Shown piece after piece: positions 18,155-28,100 of a stretch of 64,000 nucleotides of DNA (the first letter of the stretch is position 1; every line of letters starts with the position of its first letter). The notes beneath the pieces were generated by a model, which worked only from the letters and a program-made list of their open reading frames with translations, did not search any database and was not told the origin of the DNA. Origin of the DNA: Acidobacteriota bacterium. GTDB taxonomy: Bacteria > Acidobacteriota > Terriglobia > Terriglobales > Acidobacteriaceae. Position numbers and translations under genes: made by a program. Location of the stretch: contig JACPYL010000012.1 of NCBI GenBank assembly GCA_016196065.1, forward strand, positions 1-64,000. Reading direction: 5' to 3'.

Positions 18155-18664
18155 ATGAAAATGACGGAACTGTTCTTAGGCGAACTCGACCGGGAGGCAG
18201 CCGTGACCCGTCGAGCACTCGAACGTGTACCCGAAGGCCGCTACGACTGGAAGCCCCATCCGAAGTCGATGGCTCTGGGAAATCTTGCGCAGCTTTGCGC
18301 ATCGATGCCGTCGTGGATCCCGATGATCGTGAATCAGGACGAACTCGACATCGCGCCCGCGGATGGCAAGAAATACGAGCAGGCGAAGTTGAGTACCCGC
18401 AAGGAACTAGTTGAGGCGCATGACAAGAATGTCGCGGCTGCGCGCGAGGCGCTTTCGAAAACTGCTGACGATCATCTGATGAAGAAATGGAAGATGCTGG
18501 TGGGTGGACGGGTGGTCGATGAAAATCCGCGACACATCGTCCTGCGCGACAGTGTGTTCAATCATCTCGCGCATCATCGCGGGCAACTTACTGTCTATCT
18601 CCGACTCAACGATGCGTCGGTGCCGGAGATATACGGGCCGTCAGCAGATGAAGGAAAGTTCTAA
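18155..18664 (+). CDS. DinB-family four-helix protein
   Basis: A 169-residue protein of the DinB/YfiT-like fold. It has the early ALERVPEGRYDWKPHPKSM stretch and the conserved late metal-binding histidine region HLAHHRGQLTVYLRLND, with another histidine at DAHD-like EAHDKN. Many members are metal-dependent thiol transferases or hydrolases; the substrate is unknown. Divergent from the WYL regulator, which probably controls it. Confidence 0.85.
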   Translation: MKMTELFLGELDREAAVTRRALERVPEGRYDWKPHPKSMALGNLAQLCASMPSWIPMIVNQDELDIAPADGKKYEQAKLSTRKELVEAHDKNVAAAREALSKTADDHLMKKWKMLVGGRVVDENPRHIVLRDSVFNHLAHHRGQLTVYLRLNDASVPEIYGPSADEGKF

Positions 18665-18670
18665 ACTTCG

Positions 18671-18760
18671 CTTCGAGCTCCGAGCTCCGAGCTTGAATCA
18701 ACAGCCTTTCGCTCGTAGCCCGTAGCTCGTAGCTTCTCTGCGAACTCCGAGGCGCTGACA
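18671..18760. repeat. Family D repeat between convergent genes
   Basis: Built from CGAGCTCCGAGCTCCGAGC and CTCGTAGCCCGTAGCTCGTA, with one arm the approximate inverse of the other. Lies between the DinB-like gene and the M13 peptidase gene, and may serve as a bidirectional terminator. Confidence 0.65.
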
Positions 18761-18769
18761 GCAGAAAAC

Positions 18770-20806
18770 CTACCAGACTCGGCAGGCGTTCTGATTCACC
18801 ATCGGCGCATCGGCTTTGCACTGATACGCTTCGCGGAATTCGGGCATGTTCGATACTGTACCGTTCACGCGATTCTTACCGGGTGAGTGCGGATCAATTG
18901 CCACCAGCATGCGCGCGATGGCTTCTGTCCGGTTCTGGCACCAGACGTTGGCCCATCCGAGGAAGAAGCGCTGCTTCGCAGTGAGGCCATCCACTGCGGG
19001 CGGCTCCTTGCCGGCGAACGAGTTCAGCATCGCCATGTAGGCGATGCGCATGCCGCCGTTGTCGGCGGTGTTCTCGCCAAGCGTCAGCTTGCCGTTCAAC
19101 TTCTGATCGTCCACGGCCACGAAGCTGCCGTATTGATCTTTCACGCAATTGGTCCGCTCTTCGAATTTCTTCTTGTCGTCGGCGGTCCACCAGTCGCGCA
19201 GGTTTCCGGCGGCATCGAACTGGCTGCCCTGATCGTCGAAGCCGTGCGTGAGTTCATGACCAATCACTGCGCCAATGCCGCCAAAGTTCATGGCGTCGTC
19301 GGCTTTGTTGTCATAGAACGGCGGTTGCAAGATTCCGGCCGGGAACGTGATGTTGTTCTCGAGCGGATTGTAACTGGCGTTCACGGTCATCGGCGGATAC
19401 GGCCAATCCCGCTTGTCGAGGGCAGTCTCGATCTTGTTGAGGCGGCGTTGCAGGTCATGCGCGTTGGCGCGTTGTGAATTGCCCAGCGCGTCGCCCCGCT
19501 TGATCTCCAACTTCGAATAGTCGCGCCACTTGTCGGTGTAGCCGATGCGGTTGGTGATCGCGGCCAGTTTGACCAGCGCCTGCTTCTTGGTGTCTTCGCC
19601 CATCCAGGGAAGCGACTTGATGTCATCCGACAGAGATTTCTCGAGGGCGTCGACCATGGACAGCGTGCGCGCTTTGCCTTCGGCTCCGAAAGTTTGTTGC
19701 ACGTAGACTTCGCCGATTGCGTCGCCCAGATCGCCATTGGCATAACCGACGCAGCGTTTCCAGCGCGGGCGCAATTCTTTCGTGCCCTGCAGAGTCTTGC
19801 TGAAGTAATCGTAATTCTCGTTCACGAACGCACTCGACAGAACCGCCGCATTGGCGTGGACGACGTGCCAGCGCATGTAGGTCTTCCAGTCGTCGAGGGA
19901 ATGAGCTTCGATGACGGTTTGCATCTGTTTGATGAAGTCAGTTTCGTCTACGTTGAGCGCATCGAATTTTGGCGCACCAACGCCGGCGAAGTAGACGTCC
20001 CAGTGAAACGCCGGGCTGAGGGCGGCAAGTTCCTGCTTGCTGATCTTGTGGTAGACCTTCTGCGGATCGCGGCGGCTGGTCTGGTCGAGAGCACCTTTGG
20101 CCAGGCCAGTTTCGATGTCCATCACAACCTTGGCCTCTGCCGCAGCTTTGTCAGGAGCATCTCCGAGCAGGATGAACATTTTCGCGACGTGCTCGACATA
20201 CTTCTTGCGGAGGTCGGCGGACTTGGTGTCATCCTTGAAGTAATAGTCGCGGTCGGGCAGGCCGAGTCCGCCCTGATCCAAATCGGCGATGATCTGGCTG
20301 GCGTTCTTGAAGTCGGAACCGGAACCGAAGGAGAACAGCACATTCGCGCCTTCGCGATGCAATTGCAGGACCTGCTTCGCGAGGTCGTCCTTCGATTTCA
20401 GCGCGGCGATGTCTTTCAGATCACGCTGGAGCGGCGTCGCTCCGGCTTTTTCGATGGCACTCTCGTCCATGCAGCTACCGTAGTAGTCGCCAATTTTCTG
20501 TTCGGTCGGGGTTCGCCCCGCGGACTTGGCAGCAGCCTTCTCCAGGATGTCGCGGACGATGTACTCGCCGCGTTCCTGCAACTCATTGAACCGGCCCCAG
20601 GTGGCGCGATCCGCGGGCACCGGGTTTTGCGCCTGCCACTTGCTGCAGGCATAGGCATAAAAATCGGTGCAGGGATCGATGGTCTTATCGAGCATGTCGG
20701 CCGAGAAACGGACTTCAGCCTTGTTGGGAGCTGCAGCGCCACCTTGCGCCCAGACCGCAGGCACAAGAAGGAGACAAACAACTAAGAGTCTTGAAATTGA
20801 ATTCAT
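18770..20806 (-). CDS. Secreted M13-family metallopeptidase (PepO/neprilysin type)
   Basis: A 678-residue zinc endopeptidase. Signal peptide MNSISRLLVVCLLLVPAVWAQ; M13 N-terminal domain; zinc motif VIGHELTHGFDDQG near residue 517; third zinc ligand in GENTADNGG; and the family's C-terminal CRVW. Such enzymes degrade peptides outside the cytoplasm. The ATG at 20806 was chosen because GAGGAAATCC lies just before it and a signal peptide follows; the frame is open 46 codons further but gives no signal. Confidence 0.95.
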   Translation of the reverse strand: MNSISRLLVVCLLLVPAVWAQGGAAAPNKAEVRFSADMLDKTIDPCTDFYAYACSKWQAQNPVPADRATWGRFNELQERGEYIVRDILEKAAAKSAGRTPTEQKIGDYYGSCMDESAIEKAGATPLQRDLKDIAALKSKDDLAKQVLQLHREGANVLFSFGSGSDFKNASQIIADLDQGGLGLPDRDYYFKDDTKSADLRKKYVEHVAKMFILLGDAPDKAAAEAKVVMDIETGLAKGALDQTSRRDPQKVYHKISKQELAALSPAFHWDVYFAGVGAPKFDALNVDETDFIKQMQTVIEAHSLDDWKTYMRWHVVHANAAVLSSAFVNENYDYFSKTLQGTKELRPRWKRCVGYANGDLGDAIGEVYVQQTFGAEGKARTLSMVDALEKSLSDDIKSLPWMGEDTKKQALVKLAAITNRIGYTDKWRDYSKLEIKRGDALGNSQRANAHDLQRRLNKIETALDKRDWPYPPMTVNASYNPLENNITFPAGILQPPFYDNKADDAMNFGGIGAVIGHELTHGFDDQGSQFDAAGNLRDWWTADDKKKFEERTNCVKDQYGSFVAVDDQKLNGKLTLGENTADNGGMRIAYMAMLNSFAGKEPPAVDGLTAKQRFFLGWANVWCQNRTEAIARMLVAIDPHSPGKNRVNGTVSNMPEFREAYQCKADAPMVNQNACRVW

Positions 20807-20978
20807 GGATTTCCTCAAATCGAGATGTCGACAGCAGGAGTGCACGATTAGATACGACGACGGTGCGGGAACAGTTCCCGGACAAACCATTGTAGAGGCT
20901 GGAGGGCGGATTCTGCATGCCGGCTTCTTGCTGAATTGCCTCAACCAGATGCCAGCGTCTATCAGCAGGCCAGGAACA

Positions 20979-21007
20979 GCAGGTCCCTCGCTTCGCTCAG
21001 GATGACA
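20979..21007. repeat. Family C repeat, single arm
   Basis: A diverged copy of the right arm of the palindrome at 5265-5345 (CAGGTCCCTCGCTTCGCTCA core). Confidence 0.7.
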
Positions 21008-21034
21008 ATTCGCTGAGGGGCGAGCTGTTTACCT

Positions 21035-21062
21035 CCGCAATCTGACCTCTTACCTCTGACCT
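21035..21062. repeat. Family A repeat, single arm
   Basis: Contains CGCAATCTGACCTCTTACCT, matching the right arms at 1796-1833 and 43432-43471. Located directly after the stop of the MlaD gene. Confidence 0.7.
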
Positions 21063-21064
21063 GG

Positions 21065-22138
21065 TCAGAACACCTTGACGTGGAACGTCAGGTACTTCTT
21101 CGGATTCTCGCGAATTGCTTTTACCAGTTCCCGTGTTTCCACCAGCATCTGATTGCTGTTGTTATACAGGGCTGGATCCTTGAACAACATTCCTACCGAC
21201 CCTTCGCCCTTCTGCAGGCGATCGGAGAGTTCAGCAAGATTGTTCATGGTGAGCTGCAGCTTGTCGGCGAATTCCTTGTCATGAGCGAATTTGCCCAAGG
21301 CGCCCTTGCCGGCGTTGATGTCGTCGGTCAGCTGCTTGACGTTGGCGATGGTCTTGTTCGCGTTGTTGTAAAGTTCTTCGTCTTTCAGCAGTTTGCCGGC
21401 TGTGCCCTTGCCTTGCTGCAGTTCATCGACGAGCAGATTCACCTTGTCGATGGCGGCGATGGCTTTCTTGTACGCTTCATCGCTCGTCAGCAGCGGACCA
21501 ATGGATCCTTTCCCGCTCTGGATATCGGTCATCAATCCTTTGAACTCGCCCACCGTCTGGTTCAAGCGGTCGTAAAGTCCTGGATCATAAATCAGTTTAC
21601 CGATGGATCCCTGCCCGCTCTCAACAAAGGCCACGATTCTGTCCAGGCGTTTGAGGAGCGCGTCCATGTTCTGCAACGTGCTCTGGCTGGCGCGAACGAC
21701 GTCCTGAATATCCGGGTGATCGCGGGTAGCGAGAGTGTCGCCGTCGACGGCCTGCGGCCCCTTGGCAGTGTTGCTGCTGATATCGATGTAGGTCTCGCCC
21801 AACACTCCGGCGGTGGCCAGCGAGGTTACGGAATCTTTGTGCAGGTTGAACGCATACTTGGTGTTGACCTTCATCACCACTTCCACGGGTGCCAGGGCGT
21901 GGCCGGGCACCAGCCGGATGCTCTGCACATTGCCGATGTCGACGCCTTCCAGACGCACGGGCGCGCCAACGCGCAGTCCGCCTGAGTTGTCGAAATAAGA
22001 AGTAAGGGAGATCTTTTGGGTGAACACTCCGCCCGTGCCGCTCATGAGAAAAATGAGCACGCTGAGGATAATGACGGCGAACAGGACGGTGAGTCCTACC
22101 CGGAGTTGCGACCACTTGAGCTGTTTTTGGCTAGGCAC
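21065..22138 (-). CDS. MlaD/MCE-family lipid-transport substrate-binding protein
   Basis: 357 residues. One N-terminal membrane helix (about 13-32, VGLTVLFAVIILSVLIFLMS) anchors a single MCE/MlaD domain (about 38-120, FDNSGGLRVGAPVRLEGVDIG). A long helical C-terminus follows with four or more repeats of the form GkGsiGkLl.D..LY......, a common feature of MCE proteins. MCE proteins carry phospholipids between membranes with an MlaE permease and an MlaF ATPase; neither gene is in the window, so this copy is detached from its partners or they lie elsewhere. Confidence 0.9.
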   Translation of the reverse strand: MPSQKQLKWSQLRVGLTVLFAVIILSVLIFLMSGTGGVFTQKISLTSYFDNSGGLRVGAPVRLEGVDIGNVQSIRLVPGHALAPVEVVMKVNTKYAFNLHKDSVTSLATAGVLGETYIDISSNTAKGPQAVDGDTLATRDHPDIQDVVRASQSTLQNMDALLKRLDRIVAFVESGQGSIGKLIYDPGLYDRLNQTVGEFKGLMTDIQSGKGSIGPLLTSDEAYKKAIAAIDKVNLLVDELQQGKGTAGKLLKDEELYNNANKTIANVKQLTDDINAGKGALGKFAHDKEFADKLQLTMNNLAELSDRLQKGEGSVGMLFKDPALYNNSNQMLVETRELVKAIRENPKKYLTFHVKVF

Positions 22139-22206
22139 GGTAGTTAGCGAAACAACAGGCTGACATCATAACAAAAGCCGCGCATATTGCATGGTCTTAA
22201 GAGCGT

Positions 22207-24615
22207 TCATGCCGCAGACGGGCGGAGCGTTCTCGCCAGCCCCATTGCCAGGAGGTAAGCGACCGCGCCACAGGCAAGGGTGGTGTTCAGTCCCCAATAG
22301 ATCGCGATCACCATGGCCAGCACCGATCCGAGCACGCTGGAAGCCGCGTTCATCGCCCAGGCCCACTCCACCGCGTTCCCGGTTGTTTCGCCTTGTACGA
22401 GGGATTCTGCCCCGGCCAGCGCTCGCAGTCCGGTTGGGAATGGCATTCCCATCGCCAATCCTAGCGGGATCAGCAGCAGGGCGCTGATCAGCAGTTTCAC
22501 GACAAAAGGCAGGCCGACCAGAGCATTCAACAACCCCGGTAGCACGACGACGTGAATACAAATCGCCGCCACCAGCAGCAAGAGAGGGATCCAAACCCTG
22601 GCCGGCTCGGTCAGCCAGCGCCTTGAGACCAGGCTTCCGCCACCGCTCGACAGCAAAAGCAGAAAGATGACGACCGTCAACGCGTAGGTGGGATGCCCGA
22701 GAAAGAGGACGAAGCGCTGGATGAACGCGATTTCAACGAGGATGAATCCCAGCCCGACGGCGACGAAATAAAGGAGCTGAATCCAACTTCCACCGGATTT
22801 TGCATGGCCACTGCCGAAGATCATGGGAAGAATGAGGAAGACGAGAACCGCCGCCAGCGAGATCAGGAACACCATGCCCAGCACGGCGACACCGAGGTTC
22901 ACTTTCCAGTCGATTCCTTCGCGGAGGCCTTCGTCCCCAAAAGCCTGCTTGAGCTTGAGCGTGAAAAAGAAGAAGGGCGCGTTGTCGCTCACGGGAGCCA
23001 CGTTGTACGCATAGTCTTTGGCAAACGCCCACGGATCGTTCTTTGCGATGAGTGCGGAAAACGGATTGGCTCCCGGAGCGGATGGCAGGTAGAGCGGCTC
23101 GAGGTCGCCATATTTTTCAAGGTGCCCCACGACGGCTGCTTCCTCTTCCGCGGTGAAACCGGACTTCTTTGCCAACACCACGACGGGGATACCGTCCTCG
23201 TCGAGTTCACCCTCCGACACTACGATGAAATTTCGCGCGGGATTCGCAACGCCGAGTTGATGGAGAGCTTCCATCGCAACCGAAACCACCCGCAGAGCTT
23301 CGCGCGGCTGATGAAATTCCCAGCGCGTGATGGCGATCATGCCATCCGGTTTCAGGTGCTGAAAGTATTCGCGGAATGCGTCCGCCGTATACAGGCTGTT
23401 CTCGCTGAGCGCGAACGCGCCAGCCGCAGTCGAAGCCCAGGTATCGACGAGGGTCATCTGGACGACGTCATACTGGTCTTTCGAATTGCGCACGAACGAA
23501 CGGCCGTCGGTAACGTGAATGTGGACATCCGGACGCTGGTAGAGATGGTAAGAATATTCGGCATAGCGATCGCCCATCACGGTATTGGCGATGATGGGAT
23601 TGATTTCGATGCCGGTTACGTTCGGACTGCCGTTAGCCACGGCGCGCAGGACGTCGACGCCGCCGCCTGGTCCGATAATCGCAAATTCGCCATGCGGCCG
23701 AAGAACGTTTGCCAATGCCGGCGGCGCGGACATCAGGTTCTTCTGCCATTCGCTGCCGGGCCAGTGATTCAGGTCGGCATTCATGATGTAGGTGGACGCG
23801 TCGGCGTCGATCACAACTGCCTTGGCGCCGCCCTGGTTATCGACTTCCACGCGGGAAATTGCGTTCCACTGCGCGAACTCCACCCACGAGCGATCGCGAA
23901 ACATACCCTTCGCATAGATCACGTCGATCCATCGTCCGGCGTGATTGAAAAGAATCAGCAGCAAGAGGAGAGCAGGGACAATCGACTGCAGGTTGAAGCC
24001 GTAGAAAAACGGAAACGGCCCGTGCTTGGTGTGCTTCCGTTTCCAGACGATCGCCGCCACTCCCGAAGTCAACCCGGCGAACAGCACGGCGTTTGGGCCA
24101 CCCATCCAATTGAGAATCGGGACCACCGCCAGGCAAGCTACCGCTCCTCCGAGTAAGTCCGCTCCGTAGAGGCGCGTCACGTGGCGGGTTTCGCGGGCGA
24201 AGACGACCGAGAAAATCAGCCCCGTAAAAAAGAAGGGCACGGTCGAGGACAAATAGATTGCGGTGAGGCGCAGCAAGTTCCATTGCGAAAGCTCAAGCGA
24301 GACGGGCACGTGCAGGACAATTTCCAGTGTCAAGAAAATGCTGACCGCATTGATCGTGCATAGAACGGCTGCCAGCCGCCGCGTTTCAAAGCGCGTGAGC
24401 CAGCGTCTGCGCAGGTAGGCAAACACTCCGCCGGCGCCGAGGCCGAGCAGAGCCACCGAAATCGCCAGGAATGCGAAGTGATAAAACAGCACGACCGAAA
24501 ACAGACGGGTCAGCGCGAGTTCGAGCAACAACGCTGAGAAACTGGTCAGCGCGATGGCGACAAGCAGTGCGGAACTCGTGCGTTCAGGAGGAGGGGGAAT
24601 TAAATTTGTGGCCAT
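22207..24615 (-). CDS. Membrane-embedded spermidine-synthase-like protein
   Basis: 802 residues in three parts: about seven membrane helices (about 15-260, SFSALLLELALTRLFSVVLF), a Rossmann methyltransferase-like aminopropyltransferase domain (about 300-460, FAIIGPGGGVDVLRAV for SAM binding and VTGIEINP), and a second membrane bundle (about 590-790). Fusions like this are common in bacteria; polyamine synthesis has not been proven for them. The catalytic region looks intact. It lies downstream of acpS in the same direction, but a TGCTATCCT promoter-like box lies 14 nt before its own start. Confidence 0.85.
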   Translation of the reverse strand: MATNLIPPPPERTSSALLVAIALTSFSALLLELALTRLFSVVLFYHFAFLAISVALLGLGAGGVFAYLRRRWLTRFETRRLAAVLCTINAVSIFLTLEIVLHVPVSLELSQWNLLRLTAIYLSSTVPFFFTGLIFSVVFARETRHVTRLYGADLLGGAVACLAVVPILNWMGGPNAVLFAGLTSGVAAIVWKRKHTKHGPFPFFYGFNLQSIVPALLLLLILFNHAGRWIDVIYAKGMFRDRSWVEFAQWNAISRVEVDNQGGAKAVVIDADASTYIMNADLNHWPGSEWQKNLMSAPPALANVLRPHGEFAIIGPGGGVDVLRAVANGSPNVTGIEINPIIANTVMGDRYAEYSYHLYQRPDVHIHVTDGRSFVRNSKDQYDVVQMTLVDTWASTAAGAFALSENSLYTADAFREYFQHLKPDGMIAITRWEFHQPREALRVVSVAMEALHQLGVANPARNFIVVSEGELDEDGIPVVVLAKKSGFTAEEEAAVVGHLEKYGDLEPLYLPSAPGANPFSALIAKNDPWAFAKDYAYNVAPVSDNAPFFFFTLKLKQAFGDEGLREGIDWKVNLGVAVLGMVFLISLAAVLVFLILPMIFGSGHAKSGGSWIQLLYFVAVGLGFILVEIAFIQRFVLFLGHPTYALTVVIFLLLLSSGGGSLVSRRWLTEPARVWIPLLLLVAAICIHVVVLPGLLNALVGLPFVVKLLISALLLIPLGLAMGMPFPTGLRALAGAESLVQGETTGNAVEWAWAMNAASSVLGSVLAMVIAIYWGLNTTLACGAVAYLLAMGLARTLRPSAA

Positions 24616-24629
24616 TGATCGTCGGAGGG

Positions 24630-24635
24630 AGGATA
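24630..24635 (-). promoter_or_regulatory. -10 box of the spermidine-synthase-like gene
   Basis: TATCCT within TGCTATCCT on the minus strand, 14 nt upstream of the ATG. No clear Shine-Dalgarno intervenes. Confidence 0.4.
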
Positions 24636-24640
24636 GCAGA

Positions 24641-24670
24641 TCAGTTCTCAGTTCTTAGCCGTCAGTTCAG
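24641..24670. repeat. Family G word repeat
   Basis: CAGTTCTCAGTTCTTAGCC, related to the CAGTTCTGAG / CTGAGAACTG words at 50905-50972. Confidence 0.5.
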
Positions 24671-24690
24671 CTATTTGGGGCGAGCCCGCC

Positions 24691-25080
24691 TCAGCTCTCG
24701 AGAATCACGTGCGCCAGTGCCTGTTCGGAAGTATGTGTAATCGAGAGTGCAATGTTGTGCGTCCCGAGTTTCTCCGCAAACATTGCGGCCTGACCGTGAA
24801 ACTGAATGGTCGGCCTTTGTCCGCGCGGCCGCACGACTTCAACATCGCGCCAGCGGACGCCATGATTCCATCCCGTGCCCAGCGCTTTCATGCCGGCTTC
24901 TTTTGCGGCGAAGCGGGCAGCATAGCTTTCGTAGCGGGTGACGTTCTTGCGCTCGCAGTAAGCGATCTCGCCCTCGGTGAAGATGCGGTGGAGAAACCGG
25001 TCTCCAAAGCGCTCGATGGATTCTCGAATGCGGTCTACTTCTGCGATGTCTACGCCGGTACCGACAATCATGGGAACCAT
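24691..25080 (-). CDS. acpS: Holo-[acyl-carrier-protein] synthase
   Basis: A 129-residue phosphopantetheinyl transferase that activates ACP for fatty-acid synthesis. Motifs: IVGTGVDIAEVDRI with the Mg-binding Asp, FTEGEIAYCE, RFAAKEAGMKALGTG with the catalytic Lys-Glu, and SITHTSEQALAHVIL at the end. The ATG at 25080 is preferred: GTGGAG lies 12 nt upstream, whereas the earlier GTG is part of that site. It sits 93 bp downstream of the BNR-protein gene. Confidence 0.95.
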   Translation of the reverse strand: MVPMIVGTGVDIAEVDRIRESIERFGDRFLHRIFTEGEIAYCERKNVTRYESYAARFAAKEAGMKALGTGWNHGVRWRDVEVVRPRGQRPTIQFHGQAAMFAEKLGTHNIALSITHTSEQALAHVILES

Positions 25081-25173
25081 TTTCAATTGCCGCTCCACGA
25101 GTTGGCAATTTCGATTTCTGCGACAGCTCAGAAAAGCCCGGTCGCCAGGATCGACCCGGTGCCCGTTGAGCGC

Positions 25174-28100
25174 CTAGTCGCGTTCCCACCGGTTGCCGAC
25201 TTCCATGCGCATCCCGGCGCTCGAACCCGTCGCCCCTTCGGCTTCGCGCTTCTTCTGCCAATCGGATTCCGCCAGCACCGGAATTGCTTCGAGCTTGTTT
25301 TTCTTCAATGCCGGATTGAGCGTCGCCAATTCCTTCTGCGTGCCCTTCTGGAAGTCGGTGACGATGTCCTCCAGTTCGTGCCCCAGCGTCTCCGTGCGAG
25401 CGGCCTGGTAATCGGTGGGACGTCCCTCATAGCCGTTGATGCTGCCGTAGAGCTGTCCCAGTAACTCGCGGATGCGCTCTTCACCGGTAATCGCGCCACC
25501 TTCTTTGGTGGCAACGATCTTCGACCGCCATTCGTCACACTTCGCGCCCAGCGCAGTGAGCTGTGCCCGCAGCGGACTCTTCTCCGGCAACTTCGCCGCG
25601 CGTTCATTGGCAGCACGATGTACGCCTTCGATCGCGTCCACCGTGTAGGTCATGTGCTCGATCAGCTTGTAGACCTTCATCGTGAGATCGAATTGCGCCT
25701 TGCGGTCTTCGATCGAATACTTCGCGCGCGGATCGAGCACAACGTTAATTTTTTGGGTGTAGACGTTGTCGCCCTTCGTCATCTTCACGGTATAGGTACC
25801 CGGCAATACTCGCGGTCCCTGCGCAGCTTCGAAGAGCGCATTCGCCGCCGGTGGAACGACTGGTCCCTTGGTCCGCATCGACCAGCTTGCCCGGTTCAAC
25901 CCGCGATGCTTGCTGCCCGTGATGTTGTCGACGACTTTCCCGCTCTCGTCGAGGATCTCGATTTTCAGGTCGCCGAAAATGTGGCGTCCGCGCTGGTAAT
26001 AAGTAATCTGCGCTTCATTGGGACGGCTGCGGCCACTAAACATTTCGTCGCCTTCTGGCCATCCGGCATTCGCCTGGAAGTACTGGATTGCGTCCTTGCC
26101 CGGCATGAGTGCCGCTTCTTTCGACATCAAGTCTGGAGTCAATGCACGCAGCGGAGAAATATCGTCGATGATCCAGATGCCGCGTCCATGGGTAGCCAGT
26201 ACCAGGTCGCTTTCGCGAGCGTGGACGACCATGTCATGAACCGGCACGGAGGCCGGGAAGTCGCTGCCTTTGTATTGCGCCCAGCGCTGGCCGCCGTCAA
26301 CGGAAATCCACAGCCCAAACTCCGTTCCCAGGAATAGCAGGTTGGGATTGACCGTGTCTTCCTTGATCACGTGCGCATAGCCTTTGACTCCGCTCGCCTG
26401 TACTCCCAACGCGGTCCAGGTCTTGCCGTAGTCCGCCGTCTTGTAGGCGTACGGTTTCAGGTCGCCGAATGTGTGGCGATCGAAAGTCGCGTAGGCGGTC
26501 CCTTCCTCGAAGCGGCTGGCTTCTACGGTCGATACCCAGGAATTCTTCGGCAGATCCGTGATGTTGCCGACAACGTTCGTCCAATTCTTGGCGCCATCGC
26601 GCGTGATCTGGACGTTCCCGTCATCGGTGCCAACCCAGATGATCTGTCCACTTTTCGGCGATTCGGAAATCGAAAAAATCGTGGTGTGCATTTCCGCTGC
26701 CGAGTTGTCGATCGTGATGCCGCCCGATTCTTCCTGTTTCTGCTTTTCCGGATCGTTGGTGGTCAGGTCCGGAGAGATGCGGTCCCATGTTTGTCCATGA
26801 TCGCGAGAGCGGAACAAAAATTGCCCTCCGAGGTAAATCGTGCCCTTTTCGTTCGGACTCACATGGATCGGAGAATTCCAGTTAAAGCGCAATTTCTTCT
26901 CGCCATAATTCGGCAACGGCTTGATGTTGCGGCCGTCATGCGTGTAGCGATTGACGCGTCCTATTTCCGCTCCTTGCGCCTCGGCATAGATGTAGTCGGG
27001 ATCGGCGGGATCTTCGAACATCCAGAAGCCGTCGCCGCCAAACATGTTTTCCCAGCGCGAATAGGACACGCCGCCCGGATACGACGAGTCCCCCACCCAC
27101 GAACTGTTGTCCTGCAACCCGCCATACACGTGGTAAGGATCGGAGTTGTCCGTGCTCACGTGGTAGAACTGCGAGACCGGCAGGTTCATCTGGTGCTTCC
27201 ACAGGTTGCCGCCGTCTTCGCTGCGCCACAGTCCGCCGTCATCGCCGGCGATCACCACACTGGGGTTGTTGGGATTGATCCACACATCGTGGAAGTCGCC
27301 ATGCGCTCCACCCGAAACGCGGCTGAAACTCTTGCCGCCGTCGTTGCTGAGCAGCAGGATCAGGTCAGGTTTGAAGATGCGTTTTTCATCCTTCGGATCG
27401 ACGATCAAGTTCCCGAAATAAAATGGACGCCAGATCATGTAGTTGCTGGCATCCAGCCTGTTCCAGGTCGCGCCGCCATCATCCGATCGATACAGCGCGC
27501 TCTTCTTCGATTCGATATTCGCGTACACCACCTGCGGCTTCGACGGTGCGACGGCGACTGCAATTCGTCCCCAGGGCTTGGCCGGCAGGCCTTTCGCGTT
27601 GCTGTCGGTGATTTCGGTCCAGTGATCACCGCCGTCAGTCGACTTGAAGAGTCCACTGCCCGGGCCGCCGGAACGGAACGTCCAGCCCTGGCGACGGACG
27701 TCCCAGGTCGATGCATAAATCGTTTGCGGTTCGTTGACGCTGCGGCTCATCAAGCCGCAACCGGTGGACGCATTCACTCCCGCCAATACTTTCTTCCAGG
27801 ACTTCCCGCCGTCGGTCGTCTTGAAAACTCCGCGTTCGTCATTGTCGTTCCATAGATGTCCGACCGCGCACACCAATACCGTGTTGCCGTCCTTGGGATC
27901 GACCAGGATCTTCGCGATGTGCTCGGTGTCCTTCAGCCCAACGTTGGTCCAGTTCTCGCCGCCGTCGGTGGATTTGTAAACGCCGTCGCCGACCGAGACG
28001 CTATTACGGGTCCACGGTTCGCCAGTTCCCACCCAGACCGTCTTCGCGTTCGACGGATCAATCGCCACTGCGCCGATCGACTGCACGGTCTCGCGGTCGA

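Noticed and set aside
22693-24156. 487-residue plus-strand ORF
   Set aside because: Antisense to the spermidine-synthase-like gene, His/Arg/Asp-rich with no motifs.
26371-27855. 494-residue plus-strand ORF
   Set aside because: Antisense to the BNR-repeat gene, without signal or motifs.
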